Shown here piece after piece: positions 45,677 through 58,257 of a stretch of DNA of 64,000 nucleotides. The stretch is from Micromussa lordhowensis. Its lineage: Eukaryota; Cnidaria; Anthozoa; Scleractinia; Lobophylliidae. Numbering within the stretch: the stretch's first letter is position 1; every line of letters starts with the position of its first letter. The stretch spans positions 5,979,861-6,043,860 of the forward strand of contig OZ026600.1 in the NCBI GenBank assembly GCA_964020085.1, written 5' to 3'. The notes under the pieces are model-generated. The model was not told where the DNA came from, ran no database searches, and saw only the letters and a program-made list of their open reading frames with translations. The position numbers and the translations under genes are program-made.

Positions 45677-47378
45677 CTAATTGCTTCCAACGGAGTAAAC
45701 TTTACGACTATTCAGCGGCTGCAGAGGTCTGAAATTGTCACACATAAGACCAGGAAAACGACCATAGTATGATTTCAGCTTCCTAAACCGTCTCAGCTAA
45801 AAACAAAAAATAAAAATAAAAGAGAGAGAAAATAAAAAAAGTCACAATAATTAAATAATAACCTGTTCTCAAATCTTTTGTAGTTGTGAAACACAAATTC
45901 TTCTATTGAGCATTTCGATCTTGTTTTAGATAAGCTCGACAACTCTAAGGATTATTTAACGTGCAGTTACTACTTGTCAACTTTGGAACAGCTTAAGTCT
46001 AGAACTCAGGAATTCAGTATCATTAGAATCTTTTAAGAACAATTATAGAAAAAATCTTTTTGGTGTACAACAGAAACTACCTCAGTTTATAGTTTAACAT
46101 TTGATTCATTATTTGTTTTATTCGATATTAGCTACTTTTATCAGAAATGACACTGTATCAATAATCCAGTACAATGGATATGGATTTATGTTCGTATTAA
46201 TGCTTTGTTATTTGTTGCTCAGTAGTGTTTGAGGTCTGCAACTAAAAATTATCAAAAACTGAAATGAGCAAGATGACTGAACACGTACTCACCTGATACT
46301 TGGAGGTGTCAAGTTTGGATTTTAGAACCAGCCACTTCACTGTTTCAGAACAGGGCGGGGTTGTAAAGGACCCTTTGTAGTGGTAGTAGTCTGTTAGTAT
46401 CACTACCTTGTTGTTGTTGTTATTGTTGGGCAGAAACCCCATCAAACGGATACCGTCAAAGCTATGTACTTCCGTGCTTGCCCCTGTGTATATAATGTTC
46501 TGTTTAGTGACCATTAACTAGTTTTTCCTTGTATAATCAATGCATAATTAGTCCTTAGTAAGCAGATGACGAGAATTGAGTAAAAGATCAACAGAGAAAG
46601 GGGTGTGGCTTCTCGACTAAAACAAACTTTCCCAACATTTTCTTGTATTTATAAATAGTTTAATTAACAAATAAAGAAACCTACTCCGTGTATTACACTG
46701 TGATAAAACACGACGGGCATTTGAGAACTGGAGGGAAATGTAGAAAACACGAGCCGCAGGCAAGTGTTTACTACATTTCTCAAGTGTTCTCAAATGTCCG
46801 GAGTGTTTTATCACAGTGTAATACACGGAGTAGGCTTCTTCGCTTGCTTTATGATATAGATTTTACGCGCACAAAACAATAAAACACGCTTTTTCCGTCT
46901 ATGTTTTATATTCTGATAAAACATGGGTTTTGACCAATCAGAGCGCGCGCTATGTTAGCGAAGGAGACATTCCGCAACATTTTGAAAGTTTTAAATCGAC
47001 ATTAAGAAGTTTGCATGGCTACAACACTAGAAATGGCTACCTACCTAGATTGCCTAAACCTAAAACGGAATGCGGAAAGAGGGTATCCTACTTCCGTTTT
47101 ACAAATGACTGGATGTCCCTCCCAGTATTTTTAAGAAGGCCAATGCCATGCACAATTTTTAAGACAAACCTTACAAAGTTGTGAATGGACAAATATTTTA
47201 AATAATGGACAAATATTTTAGATGTACGCTGATTATATTTTAGTTTTTAGGACAGAAGGACAGTAGGTAGTTTTTTAATTCGTAGTTTATTTTAGCTTTT
47301 AATACTTTTTAATTTTTTACAGAGGACCTCCCTGAAAACCACGGATTTACGTGACGGGCGCTTCCTCCTTAAAGATTG

Positions 47379-47411
<33 letters not shown>

Positions 47412-50400
47412 ATGATTAATAATAATGATCTAGTTTTAGTAAAATAGTCATGTGATATTTTGAACATCAGGAATAAGAATATGTCTTGGCTTTTAAGCTT
47501 ACACATGTATTATTTCAATATTTAAGGCAACGTCCAAGCTTTTCGGTTCACAGGGCTACTCTGAGGACAAAAACCGGCCTGACTTCTCCAGCATTTCCTT
47601 TAAGATTTGTAGATTTCACAGTTCAATTCTGCTTTCGCTTTTCACCCCACAGGAAGCGACTTTTGAGTCAAGTGTGACAGTGGCGTGATCTTAGTGCACC
47701 AATCACAATAGGCCCTTTGCAGGATCCGGTCACATGGTACGGAATAAATTACGCTAGGACGCAAATGACGCAGTGGGACTTCCAAAACAAAGGAAAGTCG
47801 GGCTGGACTGGTACGAGTTTCTTTGTTTTTGAAGTCCCACTGCGTCATTTGCGTCCCAGCGTAATTTATTCTGTACCATGTGACCGGATCCTGCAAAGGG
47901 CCTATTCTTTGCTATGCATAGCAACCAATGAGATTGCTTCATTGTGTGTCACATCAGTGACACACTCGGCTATCGCCTCATGTGCCATGTCTTTGTTCTT
48001 ACCACAGTTTGACGTCATCTGTGATTCATTACTGATCAGACGCACGGCATTATTGTTAAATATATCAAACGCGAGAGACAGTGTTTCATCGGGATAACAC
48101 CGACAAGAGAGTTAAAACTACGACTAATGAAATTCGAGGTGTTTAGATAGCAGATGAAACACTTTCTCGAGTGTTTGATATATCTCCTCAATTGAAACAA
48201 AAACTAAGGAATAAACGGTTAAGTAAAATCGTCAGAATCTATGCGAATTAAGACCGGGTATACAAACCTCCTTTCCGGTTTTAGATTTTCTTTGTTTCAA
48301 CATGTTTAACTTGATAAATTATTAATGACTTTGAGAAAGAAGAAGAAATAAAAGAAGAAATACTGCATAATAAGCTCCAGTTTAGGCTATACAGCGGCTA
48401 TATTCTAAAACTTGAAAAGCGCGCTTTTAAAGTTCAAATAGATTTTAGAAAATGTACTAACTTGCTACTTACCAACATTAATGATCCGAGGAAGCAGTTT
48501 TGAAAACTTTCCCAAAATCGGGTTTCCTTTAAAAGAGGCCTTAAATAGAAAAGAATACACTCTGAATAAAGCGTTACTTTAGAAAGCAATTAGTCCTATC
48601 GTCTGTCGTCATTTTCCAATTTTCCAATTTTTCTTTAAATTCATTAGAATTTGTATTCAGAAAAGCTACATTTTCACTGACATAGAAATAGAAAACCTTG
48701 TGTGGATCTTCAAATAAAAGTGAATATTACGGGCCTACAACCTACGCCCCTACAATTTTTGGATCTGCGATTGGAACATCAATGTTTATGATGATAAATG
48801 AATGTTTTCAGTTTACCTGATCGTATTTCTTTTTGCTACCTTCAGCGGCATATCAGACGAGTGTCATCTAGCCATGGTTCGTAATTTGGCGAGACGTAGC
48901 CCAGCCAAAATACCAATTGACCAACCGAGCGTTGTATATGCCTTTGAAAGCGCACCAAAAAGGTACGATTAGGTATAGTTACCGTCCCCAATTTCGGCCA
49001 GTATCAGCCCAGTGACTTGATTTCGCAGGGTATCAAGACAGCAAAAACATGGCACGGTTTACGGTAAATACGGATAACAGACGAATCGTGTTAAGCAGAA
49101 TATCAACATGTACCTTAAGCCAGACGGCTACGACTGCGAATCTGCCTGAATTTTCAAACACCATATGGAGCTTGGAAGAAAAGAGGAGTAAAAGACAATG
49201 CTATTATTGTAGGTTGATGTCATATTCAACACGATTTTAAAGAAAGACACATGACGCTTATTTTGAATGAATGGCATTTATTTTGTCTACTACTATGATA
49301 ACTAAAGAGAAAAAGAGAAGACGCTGTAGTTTAACAAAAATTTGATAGAAAACTAAGAGCAAACGTAACTGGCTTCAGAATGAACTGTGTAGGCGTTACT
49401 TTAGTAGTGAAGTGAACTGATGATAAACTGGGCCGGGTTGTTCAAAGCCCGGTACGGTTAAGCAACCCAGGATTATCGAGAATTTTGATTTCAGTTTTGT
49501 ATTTTGTCGGTGAGGTTTCTGTTTATATATTTTGTCCTTCAGTTTTCAGCTTCAGCAATCTCAAACTTCACAAAAGATAAGAAGCGAAAAGTATTTTTAA
49601 ACAGGAACAATTGATACTTCGGTTAACTTTTAATCCTGGGTTAGCGTTAACCGGCTTTCGAACAACCCGGCCCTGAACTGATAATCTGCATGACACAATA
49701 GAAAAAAAAAACATCAAAATCATTTTTGGATGCCGGATAAAATACGTGAAGTCATTTACCAAACTAAAAAGTTATGTCGTTACCTGGCCTGCGAACTGCT
49801 TCCCGTTTAAAGTGTGCTCAGATCCGCGGTCGTTTTCACAGCCAAAGTGAAAATGGAACTGATTCAGTGTGTAAGTGGTAAACCCCACGGGACCCCCTGT
49901 TATTTCAGCCGTTCCCTGTGACTTGTTAATGGTTAAAGTAGGTAAGTGACCAGTGTTTTCGAGTTTCCCAGCGACCAGCCCCCCCGGGTTGTCGAACGTT
50001 ATTTTCAGAGGAGGATAGTTCCTGTTTACCACACTGCTTGTGTTGATGTTGATTGGAGATTGGCGGTCAAGGCCACATTCCACCCATCCCTTCTGCCAGT
50101 CCGGGGGGCCATACACTATGCCACACACTATGGAAAATATATGACAATATATAATAATAGTAATAATAATAATCTTAATCAGAAGTCTTTTAGATATAGA
50201 TTTTGTAATAAAAACTAACGATAAAAAGTCACGACGTTTCGACCCCTCGGAGGTCATTTTCAAGTGAGAATAAAAGTTTTAAGAATTAGCATAAATATGT
50301 AAAAACTAGATAAAAATGCGGCGAACGCCGAAATATGATAAAAATATGTACAAAAGTGTAAAAAGTGCTAAAAATATATGGAGTAATGAACGGTAGCTAG

Positions 50401-52381
50401 AGAAAACAATAGACAAAAAATAATTAATTACAAGAACTGTTCTAAACAAATAATTTGGCGCGGATAGAGTCGCACTGTTTGTTTAGCGATGGTTTCAGTT
50501 CTTTTATAAAAAACATTTCAAAAACAAGACAATCAAACTTGTTCTGGCACTTTCTCAGAATTCTAAAACTCTTTGCGATGTTGTTAGGTTCCAATGCATG
50601 TTTCTCTCTCAGATGGTCGCCGATGGTTGCCCCTTTGTGCTCTTCAATGCGCTGGTGAAGGTGCCGGCAGGTATATCCGACATAACCTGCGTCGCACAGG
50701 TCACACTTGAATTGGTACACAACGCACTGTTGGCTTACAAGGGGTGGCTTCTCTTCACGGATCCGGATCTCTTCTTTGATCTTTTTGCTCGTGTAGACAG
50801 GGGTAATATCCGCACTGATCTTACGGCTTAGGTCGGCAAGTTGTCTCCGTACGGCGTTCGCAGATTTTTGGTCCTTGAAGGGCAACACGACTCTGATTGG
50901 GTCCCCACGCTTCTCATCAACGTGGGTGCGTGATTCCTCGGAAACTTTTGAATCAACGAAAAGGCGGATGGTGGACTGTACATGATCTTCAGGATAACAC
51001 AGACGGGAAAAGATCTCTTTGAGGCGTTCACATTCCTCTGAGAAAGTGCCAGAACAAGTTTGATTGTCTTGTTTTTGAAATGTTTTTTATAAAAGAACTG
51101 AAACCATCGCTAAACAAACAGTGTGACTCTATCCGCGCCAAATTATTTGTTTAGAACAGTTCTTGTAATTAATTATTTTTTGTCTATTGTTTTCTCTAGC
51201 TACCGTTCATTACTCCATATATTTTTAGCACTTTTTACACTTTTGTACATATTTTTATCATATTTCGGCGTTCGCCGCATTTTTATCTAGTTTTTACATA
51301 TTTATGCTAATTCTTAAAACTTTTATTCTCACTTGAAAATGACCTCCGAGGGGTCGAAACGTCGTGACTTTTTATCGTTAGTTTTTATTAAAAAAAAAAA
51401 AAAAAAAAAAAAAAATAATAATAATAATAATAATAAAACTTCTGGATTCACGGAAACAGTGTTGAAGAAAAAATCACGGCCTACTGACTCGTTTTTTCCC
51501 CAAAGTTGACGATTTAAAAATTCAAAGGAATGTCAGTCATAAAATTGATATTATAAGATATTATTACTCGACTTGTGTTTGTAGCCGATATAATGCGCGT
51601 TCTGATTGGCTAATACTAGAACCAGATCATGGTCTCTTGTAGGACATTATTCTCCGGTAATGCATGCCCACGGGCCGATTTACGGGCCTGCAAAAGCCAA
51701 TAAACTACTTAAGCTTCTCTTACAAATAACTTTTTCCGAAATTGCACGTATCTCTGCCTAATCGTAAAAAAAAAAACATTTAATATTCCGTTTTCGCATG
51801 TCTCTGACTGACAGACTAAAAGCCTACCTCGTTAAGTACAGATTAAGAATACAGCTGTCAGCTGATGAGATGAAGCACTATATTAAAAAACGAAAAACTG
51901 TGTTTGACCACATTTCTAAACAAATGTGGTGAAACACTGTCTTGAGTGTTTGATATATCTTCTCAATCGGAACTAAAACTAACGAAAAAACTGATAAACA
52001 ATATCGTAAAAATATATGCTGATTAGATAATCTGGTTTCCACACTAAAACAAAACTGACCAGAGACCGAAAAACAGGTTGAAAACCTAAATAGGTTAACT
52101 TCGAAATCATGAAAAATACAGCTTAATACTGAGGCCTAGAGGAAAAAAAAAGAAATTCATTGATTTCGTTTGTTTGTGTTCTACCAAGCTAAGTTTTTTT
52201 TTTGTAGATGGAAACAAACCTAATAAACTGTGGCAAAATGGTGTGAAACATTTAAAGGATTGATGCATCGTATAAAATTGACATATTTTCTTGAAAAAAG
52301 CTTCTCCAAGCATGATAAAATATGAGCGTACATGTTGATTACCTTCTACTGTTGTCTCCCCGTAGCCAAATTGAGGATAAG
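45677..52381 (-). CDS. Alpha-carbonic anhydrase, paralogue 1 (multi-exon)
   Basis: Hydrates CO2 to bicarbonate; in corals secreted forms feed skeleton building. Exons on the minus strand: 52343-52381 (YPQFGYGETTVE), 50127-49784 (YGPPDWQKGW, RQSPININ, and FHFHFG with two zinc-binding His), 48539-48473 (GNPILGKFSKLLPR), 46483-46293 (GIRLMGFLPNNNNNN, YYHYKGSFTTPPCSETVKW) and 45796-45677 (CDNFRPLQPLNSRKVY, stop). Splice sites are consensus and phases agree. The exon expected to carry the third zinc His, between 48540 and 49783, was not found, so function is uncertain. The signal-peptide exon lies upstream of 52381. One intron holds a Penelope-like element. Confidence 0.8.
46674..46840. mobile_element. 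Foldback MITE in a carbonic anhydrase intron
   Basis: AAGAAACCTACTCCGTGTAT...TAAAACAC pairs with its reverse complement at the right end over about 38 bp. The inner parts CATTTGAGAAC / GTTCTCAAATG also pair. No ORF of its own. Confidence 0.72.
46950..47410 (+). mobile_element. LINE 3' end with (ATT)n tail
   Basis: A plus-strand frame to 47183 reads LHGYNTRNGYLPRLPKPKTE and VSYFRFTNDWMSLP, the last residues of a non-LTR reverse transcriptase. After about 200 bp of UTR it ends in an (ATT)n run (47380-47410). 5' truncated. It lies in a carbonic anhydrase intron. Confidence 0.75.
47411..48472. other. Intronic DNA with two MITEs
   Basis: Besides the element at 47711-47902, a foldback at about 48058-48184 has ends ATATATCAAACGCGAGA and TCGAGTGTTTGATATAT. 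A diverged copy of its right half and flank occurs at 51931-52019. Confidence 0.5.
47711..47902. mobile_element. TA-duplicating MITE, 192 bp
   Basis: Almost the whole element is an inverted repeat: GGCCCTTTGCAGGATCCGGT...GACTTC pairs with its complement over about 80 bp with few mismatches. TA on both sides. Same ends as 59162-59568 and, more loosely, 34544-36181. Confidence 0.8.
50229..50267 (-). ncRNA. Hammerhead-like fold with U3-A8 core variant (minus copy)
   Basis: Minus strand: TCAC, TTGAAAA, unpaired T, stem II GACCTC-CGA-GGGGTC (six pairs, one G-U), GAAA, C, GTC, GTGA. Stem I TCAC/GTGA is perfect. The core change is the same as in the 43.9-kb element although stem II differs in sequence. 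Confidence 0.52.
50442..51036 (-). pseudogene. Penelope-like ORF C-terminus with GIY-YIG endonuclease
   Basis: The frame 50442-50888 reads VVYQFKCDLCDAGYVGYTCR, HLHQRIEEHK, HLREKHALEP, FEMFFIKELKPSLN: CxxC, Y-VG and the tail blocks of Penelope endonucleases. Upstream text to 51031 continues the ORF in another frame. The reverse transcriptase is missing. Confidence 0.85.
51329..51367 (+). ncRNA. Hammerhead-like fold with U3-A8 core variant (plus copy)
   Basis: Exact inverted copy of 50229-50267, at the right end of the same Penelope-like unit. Stems I and II, GAAA and the GTC triplet are all preserved. Confidence 0.52.
51389..51437. repeat. Poly-A and (AAT)n
   Basis: A run of about 25 A followed by eight or so AAT units at the right border of the Penelope-like pair. 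Confidence 0.9.
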
Positions 52382-53195
52382 CTACAGAAAAATAATGATA
52401 ATGAAACAATAATGAGGGCACGAAACAGACAGTAAGACATAAATCATTTCAAACTGATTATCCGGCCCAATTGGATGACTAATGGAGGAGGCTCGACCCA
52501 GTGGTTAAGGCTGTAAACGTGAAGGCTGTTTTGAGGTTGCTTAACACGGCCTTTCTGCCAATATCTCAATCACGTTTCAGGCGACACTAAATCTCTCTCC
52601 TTATCTCATTAACCACTGTTTGGCGGTTTTGTGTAATTTTTTTGGGTGATGTTTGGGCACTTTGGGAAAGAGATATTTTTTCTCAAAGGATAGGTTAAAT
52701 TGAGGAAAATATGAAATGTTGAAGATTTGATGGATTTGGAAAATTGAAATTTGACGTGAAGAATTAGTAGACGGATACCAAACAGTCCCCTAGCAACCTG
52801 GGGCTCTCTTTTGCGGGGGTCAACTGTCTTGTAGTGTTTCCAACCCATCTTAATCCTAACAATTTCCTTTTTTCTATCACTTCAAATTTCACACCTATTC
52901 ATGTTTACCCCCGCCTTAAGGTGCTGGATTTATTAAACTGGGGGTCCCATGTTTAAATCCTCCGATCCTCTTTTTGATGGTCCCCAATTCATTTCCTCCT
53001 GGTAAATATCCAACTTGTGAATCTTCAACCAGTTAGGAGTTTAAAAAAAGTGTTCAGTTCTATTGACAATATTTGTTTGTTTATTTATAGTGCCTCGAGT
53101 TAGCTCATGCAGCGGTGCTAAAACCACGAAACTGATATGAAGTTTTTCAGTTTTTGAGTTTATGAGTTTTTTTTCAAATTGTCACATTTGTAACC
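52382..53195. other. Unassigned; expected position of the carbonic anhydrase 1 upstream exon
   Basis: No gene seen. GGCTCGACCCAGTGGTTAAGGC (52491) is tRNA D-arm-like and GGGGTCCCATGTTTAAATCC (52941) is weakly B-box-like, so SINE remains are possible. Confidence 0.3.
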
Positions 53196-53323
53196 ATAGT
53201 TATAGTAGAGGAGACTGTTTATGAAAGTCGGCGAACTTCAAAGAGCAAAACAATTCCTTTGTGTCTGATGTTGAGCCTGCACCTCACGTGACACTGATCC
53301 TGACCATAACAAAGACATAGTCC

Positions 53324-53366
<43 letters not shown>

Positions 53367-53368
53367 AT
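53196..53368. mobile_element. Foldback MITE, about 173 bp
   Basis: ATAGTTATAGTAGAGGAGAC...GGCGAACTTCAAAG pairs with its complement at the right end over about 48 bp with a few mismatches. No ORF. Confidence 0.7.
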
Positions 53369-55470
53369 GTTGTAACCTGCAGGGATTTAAATAAAACAGA
53401 ACTTAATTTAAGTCCTTAATTTAAGATCTAACTTTGTCGACGGTTGATTATACCAAGCATCAGGTAAAACAGGAACAGTGGCCATGTCATCCCTGTGTAC
53501 ATATAAAAGACCCAATATTACAACAGTGATAAAATTTTAATTATATAATACTGGTGTAAAATATTGTAGTGTCGACAGTCGACCTCAGAAGCTAACAATC
53601 AAATCGATCTCCCAAAGAGTTCTCAAACTAGAATGAAAACAGAAAGTGTATGATTTTTTTTTAAATGAGCGAATGACGCAATTTTTCCCCACACGTGTGA
53701 TCTAATTAAATGAATCCCCTCTGGTGGAGAAACCGGCAGGAAAAAAAAGTTCAAACATTGCATACTTGCATATGGAAAAAATGTTTCTTAACACTTCTCA
53801 TGGTAAAAAGATGCTATGGAATGTCTCTGTTTATCTGCAATTCAGTTTCGTTTAAAACTCCATGTGTTTGTAATAAGCACTAGCTTCGAAGTGATTTAAA
53901 TGCCGGCTCTGATTGTATTCACGAAAAGTGATTAGGATTTTTCATTTTGTTTATTACTATTTGGGGGCTAGTTGGGTCAAACAAATTTGAGCAAAATCTT
54001 TCTTTTTTCTATTTTACTGAGCTTCTTCACTTAATAAACTTGATAGACGGAGAAACCGGCCAAACACTGACAAATGACTGGTAAATAAATAAAAAGAATC
54101 AATGTTCCTTAAAAAAAAGGTATTAAGGGAAAAGAGAGTATCTTGTTTAGATAAAGAGGTAGGTAATAAAGCTATACATTATCTTGCGTTGCGTTTTAAC
54201 TTATCAAATAGTATAAATATATGGTTACTTACTTGAATTTTCTTAAGACTTCTCTCGGACCTGGCTTCCCTTGGCTAGTTTCTATGAAAGTGATTTTAAG
54301 TTTGCACGCAGCGAAATTCAAAGAATTTTGGTTGGTCAGTGTCATCTGGAAAGACGTCAATGTCATGAATTAATTGGTGTAAAACGAATATTGCTTGAGT
54401 TACCCCGGCTTAGATGTTCAGTTTCCTTAAATTCCCTACTATCGGCTTCCACGGACATCACTAAATATATAGTTTATTTGGGGAAGGTTTATTTGGGGAA
54501 GGGTTTTAAAACGAAAATGTCTTTCGTTATTTCATATTTGATTTGCAATCATCGATGGTTTTGATTATTTTCCCGCTGGATTTTAGTGACGGCTTTTCAG
54601 CTGAGTTCAAACTGAAACACGACAAGAACTAAGTCAAGTTAAGAACAATTTTAACTTCAAATCAGTCCTAAAAATATTATTTCAAGGCCTCCTCCATGAA
54701 TACCATAAAGGCTATGAAAGATTACACAAGAGCGCTCTCTATGCACTTGATCACGCCTTGCACAGGGTCAGAGTGAGCATGCGTACTTCTTCACTCTCGG
54801 CACGTGCATCATACTTCCACTTTATTTTTAGTAACACCTGACCAGTATTAATCTTTTTTTAGACAGACGTGCTGAAAAATGAGATCCGAGCACTTTTGGG
54901 TCAGGCATACTTTAAGACAAGCAAAAGAAATTATTCAATTATGGTCAATGAAAGTTTCCGTCATTTAAGCCACTTGGGTAGGGTATTATTTCGTTAACAA
55001 TAACCAGGAGACAGGAGGAGACACTTAGTGTTAAGTTATTATTCTCACTTAAAATGATCAAAGTGGCACCAAAAAGGAGCAAGATAAACAGAGAAGCAAT
55101 AAACATAATGACTTAATATTGCACGTTTTTGCTTAACAACCGCCTGTAACCATGTCTGCAACATTTGAGTGCAACATGCATTTGCCGACCCTCTCACAGG
55201 GCTCAGTCAAATATCTCGGATGCCAAGTGAGGTATGGCTAACTTTCTGATGCTAACCTTTAAACTTTTAGTGCGTCTCATACTTTTTTTATATATTATAG
55301 TTACATAATTGAGAATTCTTTCTATACGATTAATATTTATAGGCTTTGAGTGGCTTATAGCTCATCTTTACTCATATGGGGGCCACTGGTTTTTCAGTGT
55401 ATCTATTGTTCTGTGTTACTCTCTATAAATAAAGTTGATTATTACTATTATTATTATTGTTATTACTATA
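53369..55470. other. No gene recognised
   Basis: 2.1 kb of A/T-rich sequence. The 97-codon frame at 54271-54564 has no known domain. A (TTA)n microsatellite lies at 55436-55460. Confidence 0.35.
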
Positions 55471-55727
55471 ATCATAAAAATTACAATTTTCTCGATTGTG
55501 ATTGGTTTAAAAAATTCCTATCTTCCACTAATTCACCTGCCAAGTTGTTATCGGACAGTTTGTTATTGAGCAATTCAATAGGCCAATCACATTCAAAGTT
55601 GTAGTTTAAATCTCAATTTCAGAGTGACATGAAACAATTACCGCCTTGTTTGTCATTATTTTAATGCAAATTTTTTCTTTCATAACTTGGCTACTCTTCT
55701 TTTCTCGGAAATTGTAATTTTTATGAT
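55471..55727. repeat. Inverted-repeat element
   Basis: Ends ATCATAAAAATTACAATTTT and AAATTGTAATTTTTATGAT pair over 19 bp. About 257 bp, no ORF. Target duplication not clear. Confidence 0.5.
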
Positions 55728-57677
55728 TAATTAGTAATAAGACTTCGTGTCGTCCAATTCGGTCTCTAATCATACTCGTGATAAACAAATCGGACGATCG
55801 CGCAGCGGGAGTCCAATTTTGTTATCACTTGTATGATTACAGACCGAGCTGGACTCCACTCAGTCCTATTACTATTACTTATAATTGTTATCATTACTAT
55901 TTAAATAGAAAAGATATTGTCTGTCTATACTTTTATTTAAATCCGCCTATAAATAAAAACCGCACGCAGATGATAATTTAAAAGCAAAATTTAAATTTGT
56001 CAAATTTGATTTTTTTCATCTGCACTTTCTTCTTGAAACACAACTTAAAACAACGCCTTCCTCTCTGGTTAAATTGATGTCACAATTCTGTCAGCATCTC
56101 TCAGTTTTGGGCGGTCTCCAAGGTTCTTCATAAGACAAACATATATTGGTTACCAAAAAAGCAACTTGAAAGCAATTAGAGCTGATATATATCTGTGGTA
56201 AGTGAGATTTTCATTAGTTAAATACAAACCCAGTCTGTTGCTAAGGTCAAGGTTAATGTATTTTTGCTCCTCATTAAGGCCCCATCCACACCACACTGGA
56301 AAGATTTGAAAACACAGCTTTTTTTTCTACTGTTACGACTACCGTGCACGGAGCCTTTCCGAAAGCACTCTTCAAACCGGAGGAATTTGAAAACGCCGGG
56401 TTTTTGTTTTTGCGTGGACGAAAATATTTTGAAAACCGTGGCGTCTCGATGATCCTGTGATTTCCTTGACCGGTGATTGTTGCGTTTTTAACTGAATTCC
56501 TCCGTTTTTTCAGAGTGCAAGCTCCGTTTTTTAATTTCTCCAGCGTTGTTGGACGGGGTCTTAGATTAACAAAAGCGAAATAGATTCATTTCCCGAAACA
56601 GAGACTGGTAAAGGAGTCTATATGGATAGCAACACTATTTTTCATTTTTCCATCAGAAAGTTTCAGTGGCTATTCGAAACTGGTCTGATATTTCTCCGGG
56701 CTGTTGATGGGGCCTAAGTCAGGGCATTTCGCTGCATATATTGGTTGAGGTATAGGCACTCTCATGCGATGGCCAGTACTTATAACACCAAGGATAGATG
56801 GAAAATTAATCTCAGAAAAACTCTTGCCTGAAGCTTGGCTTTTTTCCTTAAGAATTGCCTGGCAATTTTTCTTGCGACACAAGCTTAAGTTGTAAGAAAT
56901 ATTGCAATTTTATGTTTCAGCACGCTTTTAAAAATAGAATCAATCTCTGCCTTTTTGAACGATTACTGCCCAATGGTTGCAACCCCACCAGCTTTTCAAA
57001 TAGCCAATCACATGGTGTGGACTTTACGCGCATTTTCATTCATAACGAAAACATCCAGGCTACGCACGTGGTAAAATTTTTGGCGAAGGATATCATGCCT
57101 AAAAATAACTTCAGAAGCCTTAAAGTGCCTATAACCTGAAAAACAATTGCTGCTTATTTGAAAGGCTTTTCAAAATAAAGAAGAATGGCATCTTTTAGAA
57201 TAGATTTTTTTCCTTTCAAAGATATTGACGTTTCTGTATTGTGCAATTTGAGTGATGACGTCATCAGTTGTGCAACTAAAACCGTAAAATATTTAATAAA
57301 GGATATTTCTGGAAATATTAGAGCGGTGTTCTTCAAACCTGGCACCAGAAATATACATCAGAAAAAAAAAAGTGACACCTGTTTTGCTGTTGTCAGGACA
57401 ACAGTTTTTCCGCTGGTCCTGCGTTAAAATGAAATTCCTAATTGTTGTCTTAACCAATTAAGGATCATCTATTCCCAGGGGAGAGTTTAGACACTATGAG
57501 AGCCATTTCTGTTCCAAGTAGAACCCTCCGTCCCACTTTAAAGGGTTGCAAACGGTATTTGGTCTTTGACAGAAAGGAACTGGAGCCAAGAGAGTTGCCA
57601 CGGCAACGGCACTACAGTTGGCATTTTGTTTCTTTTGTGATGTACATTCAGTTTCTGGTGTCAAGTTCATAGGCACT
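55728..57677. other. Unassigned except the MITE at 56276
   Basis: Frames at 56855-57139 and 57185-57427 are open but show no family signal. No exon with convincing splice sites. Confidence 0.3.
56276..56562. mobile_element. MITE with GGCCCC-type ends
   Basis: Left end AAGGCCCCATCCACACCACA and right end TGTTGGACGGGGTCTT are inverted with a few mismatches; CTGGA / TCCAG continues the match. The interior has repeated TTTGAAAAC/CCGT phrases. The 'phosphate-like' GGCCCCGTCCACAC end is common to many animal hAT-like MITEs; superfamily not settled here. Confidence 0.55.
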
Positions 57678-58257
57678 TTAAAGGAGAAGGTCACTCCAAA
57701 AAGCTTTCGTCTTAAACATATTCAGTTTTTCCACTCACCGAAGTTTCAGACTCTATTATCGCCTGCTATCCTGAAAAAGCGCATAATTTGACTTCGGAGG
57801 CAGCCATTATGAAACTGTACTTGGCAGTCAGGCCATTTTTATATGACGTCATTCCGTCCGACTCGAAATAACTGACTTTGCATCCTTCACAAGGTCAGCA
57901 AAATGTATTCTTTCCAAGTGATTATCCACTTCACTATCTTCGCTGATATCACTTTCGGAGTTTGGTGCAATAATACGGCTTAAGAGCAGTCAAAACCTAA
58001 AGTGGTAGTTAAAAGACTTGTTGGAAGACACTTGGTCAAAATTCCTTTGACGGAATGACGCCACGAAAACGCGGCCTGGCTGCTGAGTAAGTTCAAAATG
58101 GCGGCAACGATATCGAATTTTGGGCTTCTTTGGGAGACGAATTTCATAAGGAAATTCTACACTTTAGAGGTTGAAACTTCGGTGAGTGGCTAAACTTAGT
58201 ACGAGGCTTTTATTAGCGTTGACTTAAGATATACTTTAGAGTGACCTTCCCCTTTAA
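57678..58257. mobile_element. Inverted-repeat element, 580 bp
   Basis: TTAAAGGAGAAGGTCACTCC and the reverse complement of GAGTGACCTTCCCCTTTAA match with two changes. A second inner pair, CCACTCACCGAAGTTTC / GAAACTTCGGTGAGTGG, is perfect. No transposase ORF. Confidence 0.7.

Larger units (their letters stand above)
50218..51390. mobile_element. Penelope-like element, inverted pair (third family)
   Basis: A minus-strand copy (50218-50888 and beyond) with a GIY-YIG ORF, and a plus-strand copy of its last 340 bp (51037-51381). The right copy ends in a poly-A run and (AAT)n. (TAA)n lies on the left. It sits in an intron of carbonic anhydrase 1. Confidence 0.85.

Noticed and set aside
49946..50218. 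Plus-strand 90-residue frame
   Set aside because: Antisense of the main carbonic anhydrase exon.
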